11,668 nucleotides of DNA. Origin: Fen-1077 sp050014355 (GTDB lineage Bacteria > Chloroflexota > Dehalococcoidia > Dehalococcoidales > RBG-16-60-22). How positions within the stretch are numbered: the stretch's first letter is position 1; the number at the start of each line of letters is the position of its first letter. The position numbers were made by a program, and so were the translations under genes. Under the pieces are notes generated by a model that saw only the letters and a list, made by a program, of their open reading frames with translations, did not search any database and was not told the DNA's origin. The stretch covers positions 1 to 11,668 of the forward strand of contig JBEKDL010000059.1 of assembly GCA_050014355.1 (NCBI GenBank), in the 5' to 3' direction. Of this stretch, positions 11,552 through 11,668 are shown piece after piece.

Positions 11552-11668
11552 GAGTCTGTGTGGGTAATAGCCTTGGCCTGAGAGAGAAGATATAATAGGG
11601 TAAAACTAAGTTGAGGAGGCGCAGGTGAGTAAAGTCTTCCGGCCCTATGAACCCAAGCAGATACTTTT
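11552..11668 (+). mobile_element. Left end of a probable IS1182-type insertion sequence (partial)
   Basis: Just after the dnaK terminator, sequence starting GAGTCTGTGTGGGTAATAG leads to a transposase-like start codon about 70 bases later. A CTAG (11548-11551) lies immediately before it and may be the target or junction. The outer boundary is a guess because the other end is outside the window, so neither the inverted repeat nor a target duplication can be checked. Confidence 0.35.
11625..11668 (+). CDS. Partial IS1182-family-like transposase (N-terminus)
   Basis: A GTG start at 11625 follows a strong GAGGAGG ribosome site (11613-11619). The first residues, MSKVFRPYEPKQIL, match the conserved beginning of IS1182-type transposases (an FRPY-P-Q motif followed by a Leu/Pro run that would come next). 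A TATAAT at 11591-11596 may be its -10 box, without a clear -35. Only 14 codons are inside the window, so the assignment rests on this short signature and on the insertion-like position between an operon terminator and new sequence. Confidence 0.55.
   Translation, partial: MSKVFRPYEPKQIL

Noticed and set aside
1..11668. tRNA, rRNA or CRISPR array
   Set aside because: No cloverleaf-like segment, rRNA signature or regularly spaced repeat array was seen on either strand; the only tandem structures are the dnaK tail repeat and the 51-base-offset pair.

Overview
This is a bacterial chromosomal segment whose core genes are GC-rich, with strong sigma70-type promoters and several very short leaders. 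The gene content and protein style suggest an anaerobic bacterium, tentatively Chloroflexota (Dehalococcoidia-like). The taxonomic guess is inference. What the sequence does show is that the organism uses selenocysteine, because its selD carries an in-frame UGA at the catalytic position followed by a good bacterial SECIS hairpin.

Layout. 1-451 (minus): a DUF2089-type HTH protein followed by the first codons of a membrane protein that runs off the left edge. 452-697: AT-rich divergent spacer with two consensus promoters and a dRS3-like hairpin. 698-1817 (plus): ParA ATPase and an overlapping ribbon-helix-helix partner, a compact partition-type cassette. 1911-2492 (minus): stand-alone WYL-like protein, divergent from an SDR oxidoreductase (2595-3410, plus). 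3420-4870 (minus): selenium operon, a YedF-type DsrE-like protein followed by selD. 4966-5703 (plus): alpha/beta hydrolase, convergent with an MBL-fold protein (5711-6349, minus) that lacks the usual metal-binding Asp. 6405-7346 (minus): an AT-rich, accessory-looking two-gene unit, encoding a winged-helix plus restriction-nuclease-like protein and a 59-residue protein. 7460-11535 (plus): heat-shock operon with promoter, an altered CIRCE operator, hrcA, grpE, dnaK, a doubtful small ORF and a strong intrinsic terminator. 11552-11668: the left end of what looks like an IS1182-type insertion sequence.

How the genes work together. HrcA should repress its own operon through the CIRCE element, which begins at the predicted transcription start. 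GrpE and DnaK are the nucleotide-exchange and Hsp70 partners; dnaJ is not between dnaK and the terminator. The YedF-like protein and SelD belong to selenium handling, SelD making the selenophosphate needed for its own selenocysteine. The ParA/RHH pair and the winged-helix/nuclease-like pair are the parts most likely to be accessory.

The strongest observations are the recoded selD start region, the CIRCE variant with matching changes in both arms, and the AT-rich HTH-nuclease-like pair with a BamHI-like spacing of acidic residues.
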